A stretch of DNA of 64,000 nucleotides from Ziziphus jujuba. Its lineage: Eukaryota > Streptophyta > Magnoliopsida > Rosales > Rhamnaceae. The notes below the pieces were generated by a model. The model saw nothing but the letters and a program-made list of their open reading frames with translations. It searched no databases and was not told the origin of the DNA. Below are positions 1 through 10,775 of this stretch, piece by piece; the first letter of the stretch is position 1, and each line of letters begins with the position of its first letter. The stretch spans positions 19,363,501 through 19,427,500 of the forward strand of contig NC_083389.1 in NCBI RefSeq assembly GCF_031755915.1, given 5' to 3'. The position numbers were made by a program, and so were the translations under genes.

Positions 1-389
1 TTCACTGTTCACCGACCCAAAAACATTAAAATAATACGGTATCCGGTAAACTTCAAACGTCCATAACTTTTTAACCGAATGTCCGTTTTGAGCGTGCTGC
101 TAGTCTGTGAACTCGTATCGATGAGCACTTCACAACCACACACGAGTCAAAGCTCAATTCCCCATAAACAAAAAGTCAACTCCGACACCCCCTGGACAGT
201 TTGGACTGCAACTTGTTTCGTCCATAACTTTCAAACCGTAGCTCCATTTTCGACGTGCTACCAGTCTACGAACTCGGGGCATCGTGCACTTCACCACGGT
301 ACCCTGGTCAACTCGAAATTCCCACCAAGTCAAAAAGTCAACTTTTGACCCCTTCGGTCAACGGTCAACCTCGGTCAACGTGCACGGAT
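1..389 (-). mobile_element. Truncated Ty3/gypsy LTR fragment (family A)
   Basis: This stretch matches, with scattered differences, the last part of the 3-kb LTR seen complete at 23256-26272 (compare 19018-19390). Shared landmarks are the run of short AGTCAAC/GGTCAAC words and the GTGCACGGATT word near the end. It stops about 27 bases before the expected LTR terminus and passes into a poly-G run. The left side is cut by the window edge. The minus strand is assigned from the orientation of the full element, where a tRNA primer site fixes the direction. Confidence 0.8.
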
Positions 390-401
390 TTATGGCATTG
401 T

Positions 402-425
402 GGGGGGGGGGGGGGGGGAGGGGGG
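402..425. repeat. Poly-G tract
   Basis: A run of 17 G, one A, then six more G sits just after the truncated LTR edge. Such a run may be a replication-slippage product or an assembly-sensitive site. The exact length in the genome is uncertain. Confidence 0.85.
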
Positions 426-1090
426 TGTACGTGGTTAGGTAAATCTCTACTACCTAGACTGAGTTTATGGCATGCAAAATACTCAGTTGAAATGATATCA
501 TATTTTGGGAGATTTACTAAGAGAATCTCTACTACTTAGGCTAGTATATTGTTGTACCCTATCGACATGCTATATATTTAGATGAAATGGTATTTTATTT
601 TGGGAGATTCTGTAGTAAATGAGTTTTGGATGTTGTATATGTGATGATTATGCAGTCCAAGTGGGAGGATGTTAGATAAATAAATAATTGTGGACTTAGC
701 ATGATCAATTACTCATTTACAGGGGCCATTTATGCCATTAATAGGACTGACTTGTTTATTATTTTGTAGTAGGGACCTTGATCATACACTTTTTTTAATA
801 TGCCAGTTAGCCTATTGGATTGAAGGATCAACTCTCTTTAGAAGCTCATTTTGACTTACCTATATTTTTATTTTTATTATTATTTCTTATTAAATTATTA
901 TTATTTTAGTGTGCGTTAAAATTAATGGATAAGTCTGACTTGCACAGACTATAAAAGATCTAGGGCAAGTAAAAAAATACATACCATATTTTTTAGATTA
1001 GGATTTTCAAAGATCAGTTTGAGAGTGATTTGAAAGTAATGTGTCCATAGGCATTACTATTATGGTGTTTTTTACTTTGCAGGATTACAA
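426..1090 (+). mobile_element. Probable 3' end and LTR of a degenerate copia element
   Basis: A purine-rich polypurine-tract-like word (CCAAGTGGGAGGA, 657-669) is followed directly by TGTTAG at 670. That is the usual arrangement at the start of a plant Ty1/copia 3' LTR. A TATAAAAG box near 950 fits an LTR promoter. Before the tract, two similar blocks (GGTAAATCTCTACTACCTAG near 439 and AGAATCTCTACTACTTAGG near 522) repeat each other. No matching second LTR lies in the window and the right boundary is a guess. Confidence 0.35.
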
Positions 1091-1174
1091 ATTTAATTTA
1101 TCAATGGCCGCATTTAGAGGTTAGTAATTTTATGCTTTAATGGAATTTATTATGCATATTTTAGATTCGCATAG

Positions 1175-1497
1175 TTAAGATAAATCTAACACTGACTTGA
1201 TGTTGAGCTCGGCAAAGCAATTTGTACAGTTGCAATAGATTCTAAATTTTTGAATCCCCAAATATAAGTCTCCGATTGCTTCCTCTATTCGGGAATTGAA
1301 TTTGGTGCCCTTGTTTATATAATCTTCGGATGTTTTGCACTGAATGCTTATTGGAAGCATCATCTGAACCTTATTCTGAATAGTTTTTCTTCTCTTACCT
1401 AACTTGAACAGATCGAAATCTTCCAAATAGTTCTTGTTAACTACCTTCCTTTCAGAATGGACTAATCTCTTGAGATGATGACCTAAATTTTTCTTGT
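1175..1497 (-). CDS. Unidentified exon-like open frame, C-terminal
   Basis: On the minus strand a frame stays open from about 1497 to a stop at 1175, reading through an internal methionine (codon start 1426). The protein is charged at its N-terminal side (KKNLGHH, LGKRRK) and carries the stretches YINKGTKF, RIEEAIGDLYLGI and IYCNCTNC. The composition is ordinary and unlike the low-complexity frames nearby, which is why I list it. I do not recognise the family. It could be a last exon of a host gene, a relic, or a frame inside an unrecognised transposon. There is no clear splice acceptor or partner exon. Confidence 0.22.
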
Positions 1498-1559
1498 AGC
1501 TTAAGTTTGAGAAGTATGAGAGAATATGAAAAATTTTACTTGTGGATTGCCCAATTATA

Positions 1560-2980
1560 GAGCGAGCAAACCCATCTCAACAAGGAATAGGAGAAGTATC
1601 CTTTTTGCTTTTGCTTTTTCTTTTTCTTAATATTTTTATTTCCTAAATTCTTTTTTTTTTTTTTTTGGAATGTAGTGTGGGCATCATTTTGATGCATATA
1701 TATACATATATTTCTTTGAAATCGAAATTGTCTCGAATAGAGGGAGAGCAGAGTATAAATTCAGATAATCTGAACTCTAGTGGAGAAATTTATCAAAGTT
1801 TTGAAATATTGAATAAACCACATCCAATTAAATTAATTACCATAGTTAAAGTATGTAAAAAGGTTATACATTTCGAATGATGTGGAGCTGAAAAAACAAA
1901 AAAAAGGATAGAAATTTGTAATTGATAAATGCCAATGATGTGTTATAATTTTTGGTAAGAGAGAGGCGTAGAAGAGGACTGTTCAATTTAAAAGAAAATG
2001 TCTTGTTGTAAATGAAAGAATTAAAAGGCATCCTCAAATAATCAAGTATGGAAGTTCTATGTTGTTATATTATCTTTTTTTTTTTAAGGCTAAAATAATC
2101 TTCATGGTGTTTAGCTTATGGGGTAGAGAAGTTTATGCAAGTTTGGTGTATGCTTTGCCTTGTATATATATATATATATAGATTCCAAGTTTTGCAGTTT
2201 TGAATTAATGGAGCTACTCAAGTTTGCTAAATCAAAATTGAACCAATCATACAATGGATTTGAAGGTTTAGTGCCTCGGAAAGTATAGATAGTCTTCTCT
2301 TGTGTAATATATATATATATATATATACACACACACTATGAAAATTAGATATGGATATTAGATTATGTAATGTATTTGTCAACCTTCTTTTGTGTCCTTA
2401 TGTGGCATAAATTTTTGGTTAGTTGTATTAAAATCAATCTTCATGATTTATTAGATCATATGACTTAGTACAATATAATCATTGGTTTTATGCTTGGTTT
2501 TCAATCCCATCAGTTGTGATATGCCATTATATAGCATGGTGAATTCTGTCCAGTGGCCACCAACTTTGAAGCATTTGATGAAGCTTTGATCTGTCATGTA
2601 TACTTTGACTGCCTTATCATAACTATAACTACCATAAATCGCTTTTTGATGAATAAATAACTAATTTCATTATAAATTAATAGTTATACTAGCTCATTAT
2701 TTTAGAAGATAATTATTGTGTCTTGTTTTTGATTTGTAATCTAACTAGTAAACATCACTTTCGTGTGTGTCCTCTAATCTAAAATCCTTTGCAAATTTAC
2801 TTTCTCAAATATTGATTGTGGTTACGACTTAATATTGTTTTCGGTTACCCAAGTTGTATTTCCTTTTTTTTTTTTTAATGCAAAGGGTACCCTATTTTGT
2901 GTTCTTCTCTGTATGCTGCATTCTAACAAATTCTAGTATGTAGTTTCACTTTCTTACTTCATGTTTCATTACTCAAATGT
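1560..2980. other. AT-rich intergenic sequence with TA microsatellites
   Basis: No gene was recognised here. The stretch holds T-runs near 1651-1666, 2076-2085 and 2863-2876, and TA dinucleotide runs near 2162-2180 and 2306-2327. The short frames that cross the TA runs (Ile-Tyr repeats) are artefacts. Confidence 0.6.
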
Positions 2981-2982
2981 AG

Positions 2983-2997
2983 CTCTAGGAAGGGTTA
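2983..2997 (+). pseudogene. Left stub of a kinesin-like exon split by a copia insertion
   Basis: A pyrimidine-bearing stretch ends in TGTAG at 2982, a possible splice acceptor. The next 15 bases read L-G-R-V in one frame. The old copia element starts at 2998, and the same reading frame resumes at 32736 with V-A-V-R-L after a stop. In the armadillo-repeat kinesins (ARK/KIN-U type) the motor domain starts with a very similar GRVRVAVRL block. The stub alone is too short to identify; the call rests on joining it to 32736-32817. Confidence 0.35.
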
Positions 2998-3564
2998 TGT
3001 GGCAATAAAGCCACTTTTAGCCTTGTTAATTAAGCCACTTTGTTTGACTAAGGAGGTGAAATGATAACAAGAAACAAGTTGTCTTTACAGCTTGCAAAAG
3101 ACAAAATAAAATTTCAATTTAACAACTCCACTGCCTCTTTTAATTGCCATTGTTCACGTATATATATTCATCTCCACTCGTTACAAAACCCATCCCATTC
3201 TCATAGAAGCCACTTCCACTTTGAGGCGTATGAGATATATTTAAAAGAAAAGAGAGAGAAGGAGAGTATCATAGAGAGAATTCTAAGAGGGTTTCTCTTA
3301 AATATTTGTCTTTCCTTTGTAAGAAATAGTGTATTTTTCTCCTATTATAAAAGAGGATTTTGTCAATTGTACACACCTTATTTTAGAGAGAAATTATTAT
3401 ATTTTTTTTACTATAATAAAATCCTTCTGCAATTATTAGTTATTTTGTGTTTATTTTATTTGAGTATTTTATATACAAATTTCTCATTTTTATAATTTTT
3501 ACTTCATCTGGAATGGTTTTTGCTTTAGCTATAATTGTATGTCTCATATCACAATATCTTAATA
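2998..3564 (+). repeat. 5' LTR of the old copia element
   Basis: It begins TGTGGCAATAAA and is collinear with 32186-32735, including the shared words TTGTCTTTACAGCTTGCAAA and TTTCAATTTAACAACTCCAC. The end is ATATCTTAATA, where the other copy has ATATCCTGACA. The open frame of 144 codons inside it is not a gene. Confidence 0.9.
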
Positions 3565-3565
3565 G

Positions 3566-3578
3566 TGGTATTATAGCC
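3566..3578 (+). promoter_or_regulatory. Primer binding site (initiator tRNA-Met type), mutated
   Basis: TGGTATTATAGCC follows the 5' LTR after one base. The standard plant copia site complementary to the 3' end of initiator tRNA-Met is TGGTATCAGAGC, so this copy carries two changes, in keeping with an old element. Confidence 0.75.
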
Positions 3579-3644
3579 TGGTTGGTTTATAGCAAGTTTT
3601 TGAGCTCAATCAGATCTAGTAAGTGAAAAGAGGCACATTCATCA

Positions 3645-5621
3645 ATGGCAACGAAGTACGAAATAGAAAAAATTCAATGGGAATAATTTCTCATTGTGGA
3701 AAATAAGAATAAAAGCAGTTTTAAGAAACGATAACTGCTTGGCAACAATTAAAGAATGGCCCGCAAAGCTATTGCTATTGCTCTTGCAATTGCTAATGTA
3801 CACCTAGCATTAGCCGACGAAGCATTGTTAAGCATGTCGGAGTTGGAGAAAAAGATAGCAAAAGAAATATGGGACACTCTAACAAAATTGTACAAGGCCA
3901 AATCACTACACAACAAAATATTCTTGTAAAGAAGGCTTTACACTCTTCAGATGATGGAGTCTATAATGGCTGACCACATCAACACCCTCAATACTTTATT
4001 TTCACAGCTTAGAGCAATGAGGCATAACATAGACACGGGTGAACATGTTGTGATTCTGATTCAAAGTCTACCTTATTCGTATGATTAACTCATTGTCAAC
4101 TTAACCAACAACATAGAAATTTTAGTCTTCGATGATATTGCAGCTGTGGTTCTTAAAGAAGAAAGTCGGCACAAAAGCAAAGAAGATAGATTAGAAAGCT
4201 CACAACAAGTTGAAGTTTTGATGATGATGATGAAAGGGAGATCAATGGAACATGGCCCCAGTGGGAGTCAAAATAGAGTAGATCAAAATTCAGAAGTAAA
4301 AAAAATGTCAAATGTCATCACTGTGGCAAAAAAGAGCACTACAAAGGAAGTGTTGGCATCTTAAGAAGAACAAAAAAGCCAAAGAAAAATGTACTGAGTT
4401 TTCAAAAGTTCAAGGTTGTATGGCAAGTACCTTAGATGATGGTGAAATTTTATATAGCTAAGCAACAATAGTTACTGAAGGCAAAAGAAGATTCGCTGAT
4501 GTCTGGCTTATGGACTCAGGAGCAACATGGCATATGACCCCTCGGAGGGAATGGTTCCACCAATATGAACCTATCTTGGGAGGACCTGTGTTCATGTGAG
4601 ACCATCATGCCTTAAATATTGCTGGTATTAGTACCATCAAATTAAAGATGTATGATGGCATGGTTCGCACCATCTAGAAGGTATAACACGTGAATGGCCT
4701 TGCGAAAAATCTATTGTCTTTAGGACAATTAGATAATAGTGGGTACAAAACCCATATTCAAGATGAAACCATGAAAATAATTAAAGGCACGCTTATGGTG
4801 ATGAAAACGGAAATGATAGCTGCAAATCTGTATGTGCTTAAAGGAGAAACACTACAAGATGGAGAAGCATCTATAGCGTCACTAAGTTCTACAGAAAAAT
4901 CAACGATGATGTGACATTGTAAGCTTGGCCACATTTCGGAACAAGATTTGAAGATTCTCACTGAACAAAAGCTTCTTGTAGGGCTCAAAAAGGTTTCATT
5001 ACCCTTTTGTGAGCATTGTGTTAATAGTAAGCAGCATAGGTTATAAAGTTCAGCAATTCTAATGCTAGAAGCAAAGCTGTCTTAAAGTTGATTCACTCCA
5101 ATGTTTAGCAAGCACCAATTCTATCCCTAAGAGGTGCAAGATACTTCGTATCTTTTATTGATGATTACTCCATGAGATGTTAGGTGTACCCAATCAATAG
5201 AAAAGCGGATGTATTTCCAGTCTTCAAAATATTCAAAGTGCGAGTGGAATGTCAATTTGAGAAGAAGATAAAATCTTTTAGGACAGACAATGGAGGAGAA
5301 TATATTGGTGAAGAAATTGATAGCCTCTGTCAACAAAAAGGTATTAAAACGCAATTCATGGTGACATACACTCCACAGCAAAATGGAGTAGCAGAGTGGA
5401 TGAACAAAACCTTATTGGAATGGACAAGGGCGATGTTGAGAACTATGGGGATGGCTAAGTAATTTTGGGCAAAAGTAGTTAAGATTGCCTGCTATGTGAT
5501 CAATCAGTCACCATCAATCGCAATTGATCTCAAAATGCTGATGGAGATGTGGACTGGTAAGTCAGCTAATTATTCTCGCTTACATACACTTAGAAGTCCT
5601 GTTTATGTTATGTACAATGCA
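3645..5621 (+). pseudogene. Degenerate copia gag, protease and integrase (first part)
   Basis: A gag-like start (MATKYEIEK) is followed by gag text with several stops (KEIWDTLTKLY, LFSQLRAM, LIQSLPYSYD). A protease region follows (LMDSGATWHMTP near 4505, the D-S-G form). The integrase core has RTDNGGEY near 5283 and TPQQNGVAEW near 5370, where the usual catalytic E-R-x-N is altered to E-W-M-N. The block ends at the CAAGA target site of the minus-strand copia. Frames shift and stops recur, so no protein can be made. The reading continues at 11817. Confidence 0.85.
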
Positions 5622-5626
5622 CAAGA

Positions 5627-6663
5627 TGTTGGGGTGAGAAGGTTATGACCAAGAGCAAGCTAGCTTGAAGTGTTAGCAACAAGCAAGCTTTTGGTGATGC
5701 TCTTGGGAATGGTTGTGTGTGAGTTGTGTTTTTAGGTTTTGGTTATGGTGTTTTCTGGTTTTTAGGGTTCCTAGAGTGTTCTAAGGTGTTGAAGAAGAGA
5801 TAAGAAGAAAGGAACCACGTTGCTTTTGAAAAATGAGGCTTGGATGTGTAGCCATTTCATTCATTTTACTATATAAGCTTGAAATTACAACTAGTTCACA
5901 CATGCCAAGCATGTGAGCTTACAAAATGAGTAAAATATTTGAAATTTAAAAAGTAAAATGGTCAACACCTAACTTTTCATACACAAAAGAGTCAAAAACC
6001 AGCTGCAACATGTCTATTCCAAATATAGTAAAAAGTGGCACATGGTTTGAACTAAGTTCCCATTGTTTAACTAGTTTGGGTAAACAACCAAACTAGCTTC
6101 ACCTACTTAGTTTCCCTTTGTATATGCCTATGAAACTTGGTTTGAAGCATCTGTGGTCATCCATAAATATTTTTCCAAGAGCTAGGAATGTTCTGGAACC
6201 GGATCATGGGCCAAACAGCTCCAAAACTGACCCATACTCTGCATACTGGGCCCATCAGATACAGCAATCTGTTTGGAATAGAAAATGGACTTTCCCATGT
6301 CATTTGGACCTGAAATGTGAACCATAGTCTTCTATATATTTCTGTAGACATCCCTCAAAATTTCAGCCCAAAACTCCATTTGCAACCTGAGATATAAGAT
6401 AAATAGTAGAACTACGTTGCTGGAAATTATGAATCCAGCACCATAGGCATTTCAAGCATAACATTCCTACTCTTTTGTGCATAATTTTGCCTATACTTTT
6501 GCATACATAACTTAGGCACAAAACATTATCAAAATATACCTTGCATAAATTAAAACATACAAAAAAAAAATATAAACTCATAAAAGGAAAGGATTTGATA
6601 CCAAGGTGTGCATGCTAGCCCGTGACATGCACCATCAAGTGGCAAAATTGCCACACTTCAACA
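5627..6663 (-). repeat. 3' LTR of the minus-strand copia element
   Basis: This is the downstream copy on the element's own strand. It is nearly identical to 10776-11811. The pol stop codon lies in the first bases of this LTR (TGTTGA on the minus strand), so the coding frame runs across the internal/LTR boundary. Confidence 0.95.
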
Positions 6664-9600
6664 CTCCTCCTTGGCAATTTTGTATGAGATGTGGAGAAGT
6701 CCTCTCAATATCTCAAATCTCTTCTTTCCCAATGGCTTGGTGAAGATATCCGCCAAGTTCTCCTCGGAAGTCACATACTCCAACTTCACTTCACCACTTG
6801 CTTCAAATTCCCTTAAGGAATGATACTTGACAGGTATGTGCTTGGTCCTCCCATGTTGGACTGGATTTTGTGCAATTGCTATTGCTGAAGTATTGTCACA
6901 CAATATTACCGTGGCTTCCTCTTGCTTCAAGCTCAAGTCCTCCAATAATTTCCTAAGCCAAACACCTTGATTAGCACAACTTGAGCAAGCAATATACTCG
7001 GCTTCCGCGGTGCTTTGTGCAACGGTTTGTTGCTTCTTGGAATTCCATGAGAAAGGACCATTTCCAAGAGTGTAAATGTAGCCCGATGTGCTCTTGCTAT
7101 CATCCAAAGAACCAGCCTAATCACTATCACTATAACCAAGCAAAGCTTCATTCATGCCATCCTTGTACCATATAGCAAAATCACTAGTACATTTCAAATA
7201 CCTTAGGATTCTTTTTGCACAACTAAGATGATTTTGTGATGGACTATACATAAATCTTGACAAAACAGCCACACTAAACATGATATCCGGTCTAGTAGAG
7301 CATACATATAAAAGGCTACCAATTAAACTTCTATAGATGGAAGGATTTACCTTTGGAGAATCATCATCCTTCACCAACTTGGTGCCTTCATTCATAGGTG
7401 TGGCAACGCTATTACAATCCTCCATGTCAAACTTCTTGAGCAGCTCCTTCACATAGCTTTCTTGAGATATGAAGATGCCCTTGGATGATTGGACAACTTC
7501 AATTCCAAGAAAGTATTTCATCTCTCCAAGGCTAGACATCTCAAAGTTCAATTCTAGCTCACTTTTGAAATTGCTCACTTCTTTCTCATTACCACCGGTC
7601 ACTAGGAGGTCATCAACATAAAGAGAAACCAACACCATGCAACCATGAGTCCTAATATACAATGTAGGCTCATTAGGACTCCTCCTAAATCCATGCTTTG
7701 TCAAAAAACCATCTATCTTGGCATACCATGCCCTAGGAGCTTGTTTAAGGCCATACAAGGCCTTGTGTAGCTTGTATACCTTCTCTTCACTTCCTTTCTT
7801 CACAAAACCTTCAGGTTGCACAACATAGACCTCCTCCTTCAATATTCCATTCAAGAAGGCTGACTTCACATCAAGGTGATATACTTTCCAAGACTTTCGT
7901 ACCGAAATTGCAAGAAGAAGTCTTATGGTTTCCATCCTTGCAACCGGTGCAAAAGTCTCTCCATAATCCACACCGGCTTGTTGTGCATATCCTTTGACAA
8001 CAAGCCTTGCCTTGTGCTTATTTATGGACCCATCCGGATTGTACTTGGTCCTAAAGATCCACTTCACCCCAATAGCATTCTTTCCCTTCGGTTTTGTTAC
8101 CAAGCTCCAAGTGTCATTCTTGTTTATCACATCGATTTCATCTTGCATGGCTTGTCTCCACTCCTTTCTTACCATAGCCTCATGGACATTGATTGGATCA
8201 CTCAATGCCACATTACACCTTTCATAAATCTCATTAAGAGGTCTTGTGCCTCTCACACCATCACCAATCTCCAAATCAGCCCCTATGGAGATTTCTAGCT
8301 TCTCATCATATTCATCATCATGGGCAGCACCTTCATCATTTCCTTGTTCCTCATCATTATCATGAGCTTCAAGCCGATTGTCTTCATCCATACTAGCCAA
8401 CTCCTCCTTACTACAAACCCATTTAGCTTCCTCATCAACTTTCACATCTCTACTTATCATAAGTTTCTTGGTTTCCAAGTTATACACTCTATATCCCTTG
8501 GTCACATCACTATAGCCAACCAAAACACCAACTTGTGACCTTTCATCAAGCTTTCCTCTCTCCTCTTGTGGTACTAGGATGTAACAAATGCTTCCAAATA
8601 CCCTTAGATGATCAAGAGAAGGCTTATATCCAAACCAAAGCTCAAATGGGGTTTTACTCCTCAAAGACTTGGAGTAAAGCCTATTTTGGATGTAGATGGA
8701 TGTATTAACTCCTTCGGCCCAAAACTTCTTTGGCAAGCCACTTTCAAACAACAAACATCTAGCCATCTCCATGATGGTACGGTTTTTCCTTTCAAATACA
8801 CCATTTTGTTGTGGTGTGTATGGTGTAGTGAATTGATGAACTATACCATGATCCTTACAAAGTTGTTTGAAAGCCTCACTTGTGTATTCCCCACCATTGT
8901 CCGTCCTTAACACCTTTATAGTGCAACCGGATTGATTTTGCACTAACTTCATAAATTCTACAAACTTCTCCAAAGCTTGTGATTTTCTTTCAAGGAAATA
9001 CACCCAACACATTCTTGAGTAATCATCAATGAAAGTTATGAAATACTTGCTGCCATTTAAGGATGGAATACTCATAGGACCACAAATATCCGAATGTATA
9101 AGTCCTAACTTCTCCTTTGATCTCCAAGAACAAGATTGAAATGCTAGCCTAGTATGCTTTCCTTTTTGACACACTTCACACACATGTTCTTGCTTCTCCA
9201 ACAATGGCATGTCTCTAACAAGTTCATGTGTGCCTACCAATGACTTAAAGCTAGCATGGCCTAGTCTTTTATGCCAAAGTTGAGAGGTGTTCTCAACTTT
9301 GGTGTTCAATGCAACCGATGCACCATTTTCATCCATATTCAACCTAAAATTCTTGTTCTTCATTCCAACACACATTAATTCATTTCCATGTGGATCAACT
9401 ATAGTGCATGTCATGTTTGAGAAGTGTAATGCATATTTGTTCTCAAGCATTTGACCTACACTAAGTAAGTTCTCACATAAAGAAGGTACATAGAGAACAT
9501 CATGGATAGTTTTGATACCTTTGGTGGTGTGTATCACCACATCTCCTTTGCCTTTCACTTCCATCAAGACTCCATTTCCAATTTTGACTTTGTTGTGGCT

Positions 9601-9765
9601 GCTCATATCCAAGTTTGTGAACCACTCATGCTTGTGAGACATATGGTGTGTTGCTCCACTATCAATGATCCATCCTTCATCATTCTTGATACTACTAAAA
9701 CAAGTAGCAACAAACAACTCTTCGGATTCACTATCACTTACATTATCTTTAGCAACATTTGCTTG
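6658..9765 (-). pseudogene. Copia pol polyprotein (protease, integrase, RT, RNase H), one nonsense mutation
   Basis: It continues in the gag frame right after the TAA at 9766-9768. Numbering from the leucine codon at 9717: protease WIIDSGATHHM (16-26), GAG-pre-integrase zinc finger LWHKRLGHAS through CEVCQKGK (147-186), and integrase core with D210, D273 (RTDNGGEY) and E309, a D-35-E spacing typical of integrases. Reverse transcriptase runs from WRQAM and holds YVDDLL. RNase H follows after residue 866, where TAG replaces what is normally a tryptophan codon (YSDSD-stop-AGS); the frame then resumes through STSGYIYTLG, ARTKHI-like and ADIFTKPLG motifs to the true stop at 6658. All domains are present and otherwise intact. 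The single TGG-to-TAG change would remove RNase H, so this copy is probably not autonomous now. Confidence 0.93.
6664..6675 (-). promoter_or_regulatory. Polypurine tract of the minus-strand copia
   Basis: On the minus strand GCCAAGGAGGAG abuts the 3' LTR, the position required for plus-strand DNA priming. It also encodes the last residues of pol (A-K-E-E). Confidence 0.8.
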
Positions 9766-10641
9766 TTACTTATCTTTCTTGTTAGCCTTGCATACTCTCT
9801 CCACATGACCCTTTTGTTGGCATTTATGGCAAAATGCATCCGGACTCCACCAACACCTTCTTGGATGATGACCTTTCTTCTTGCAATGGTGACAAGGTTC
9901 ATAGGACTTCCTCTCGGGTTTGCTAGTTTCACCTTTCTCCTTTATGACCTTAAGGTTGTTCTTCTTTTGATTTTGTGTCTTTTGATGTTGTTTAGACACA
10001 AATGCAGCCTCCATTGATTCTTCATGCCTAATCCTCCTCCTTTGCTCCGTAGCTTGCAAGGCATTCACCAACTCGGTCAAGGAAATTTCATTTAGGTTCC
10101 TTGACTCCTCCAATGAAGATATCTTAGCTTCAAACCTCTCGGGCAAGGAGACCAACACCTTCTCCACAATCCTTTGATCACTTAATCTTTCACCTAGCAC
10201 CCTAATTTGATTCACCACATTAAGAAGCCTTGTGGTGAACTCCTTAACTGTTTCTTTGTCTTTCATCTTGATAGTCTCAAACTCCCTCCTTAGGTTAAGG
10301 ATTTGCATTTGCCTTGTCCTTGCACTCCCTTGGAACTCATCTTGAAGTTTGTCCCAAGCTTCTTTGGCACTCTCACATGCCATTATCCTTGTGAAAATGG
10401 TATCACTAATACAAGAATGAATGGCGGTGAGAGCCTTGAAACCTTTAGCCAATTCCTCCTCATGGTGCTTGATTTGGTTGACCGTTGCCCCTTGTCTCAA
10501 AGGCTCGGGTTCTTGGGGATTTATGGTGACCTCCCAAAGACCATAAGCCTTCAAGTAGGCTTGCATCTTGATACTCCAAATGTTGTAGTTCTCCCCATTG
10601 AAGATAGGAGGAGAAGGAGTTGAAAAACTTGAAGAAGCCAT
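9766..10641 (-). CDS. Copia gag, capsid/nucleocapsid
   Basis: A 291-codon frame starts at ATG 10641 (MASSSFSTPSPP), about 120 bases inside the primer site. It has a copia gag region (NYNIWSIKMQAYLKAYGLWE; EAWDKLQDEFQG; QMQILNLRREFE) and ends with two zinc-knuckle-like motifs: CHHCKKKGHHPRRCW (C-x2-C-x4-H-x4-C) and CHKCQQKGHVERVC. It stops at TAA 9766-9768, and pol follows in the same frame with no shift. Gag would package the RNA into cytoplasmic particles. Whether the TAA is a native gag/pol boundary read through at low rate or a mutation cannot be told from one copy. Confidence 0.92.
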   Translation of the reverse strand: MASSSFSTPSPPIFNGENYNIWSIKMQAYLKAYGLWEVTINPQEPEPLRQGATVNQIKHHEEELAKGFKALTAIHSCISDTIFTRIMACESAKEAWDKLQDEFQGSARTRQMQILNLRREFETIKMKDKETVKEFTTRLLNVVNQIRVLGERLSDQRIVEKVLVSLPERFEAKISSLEESRNLNEISLTELVNALQATEQRRRIRHEESMEAAFVSKQHQKTQNQKKNNLKVIKEKGETSKPERKSYEPCHHCKKKGHHPRRCWWSPDAFCHKCQQKGHVERVCKANKKDK

Positions 10642-10760
10642 GTGAATGTTGCTTTCTAGTATGAAGGAATATGAAAATATATTTGTGCTTTCAAGTATCT
10701 CTTCACTCTCAAGGAATGAACCAGCCCAAAAACCTCACAAATGTCACAAAAATGTGCCTT

Positions 10761-10772
10761 GCTCTGATACCA
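10761..10772 (-). promoter_or_regulatory. Primer binding site (initiator tRNA-Met) of the minus-strand copia
   Basis: On the minus strand TGGTATCAGAGC lies three bases from the end of the 5' LTR. It is a perfect 12-base match to the standard site for initiator tRNA-Met and fixes the element's direction. Confidence 0.95.
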
Positions 10773-10775
10773 CTT

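Noticed and set aside
3061..3495. 144-codon open frame
   Set aside because: It lies wholly within the old copia 5' LTR and its counterpart in the 3' LTR (32249-32608) is broken differently.
7876..8910. Several 70-140-codon plus-strand frames
   Set aside because: Antisense shadows of the minus-strand copia pol gene.
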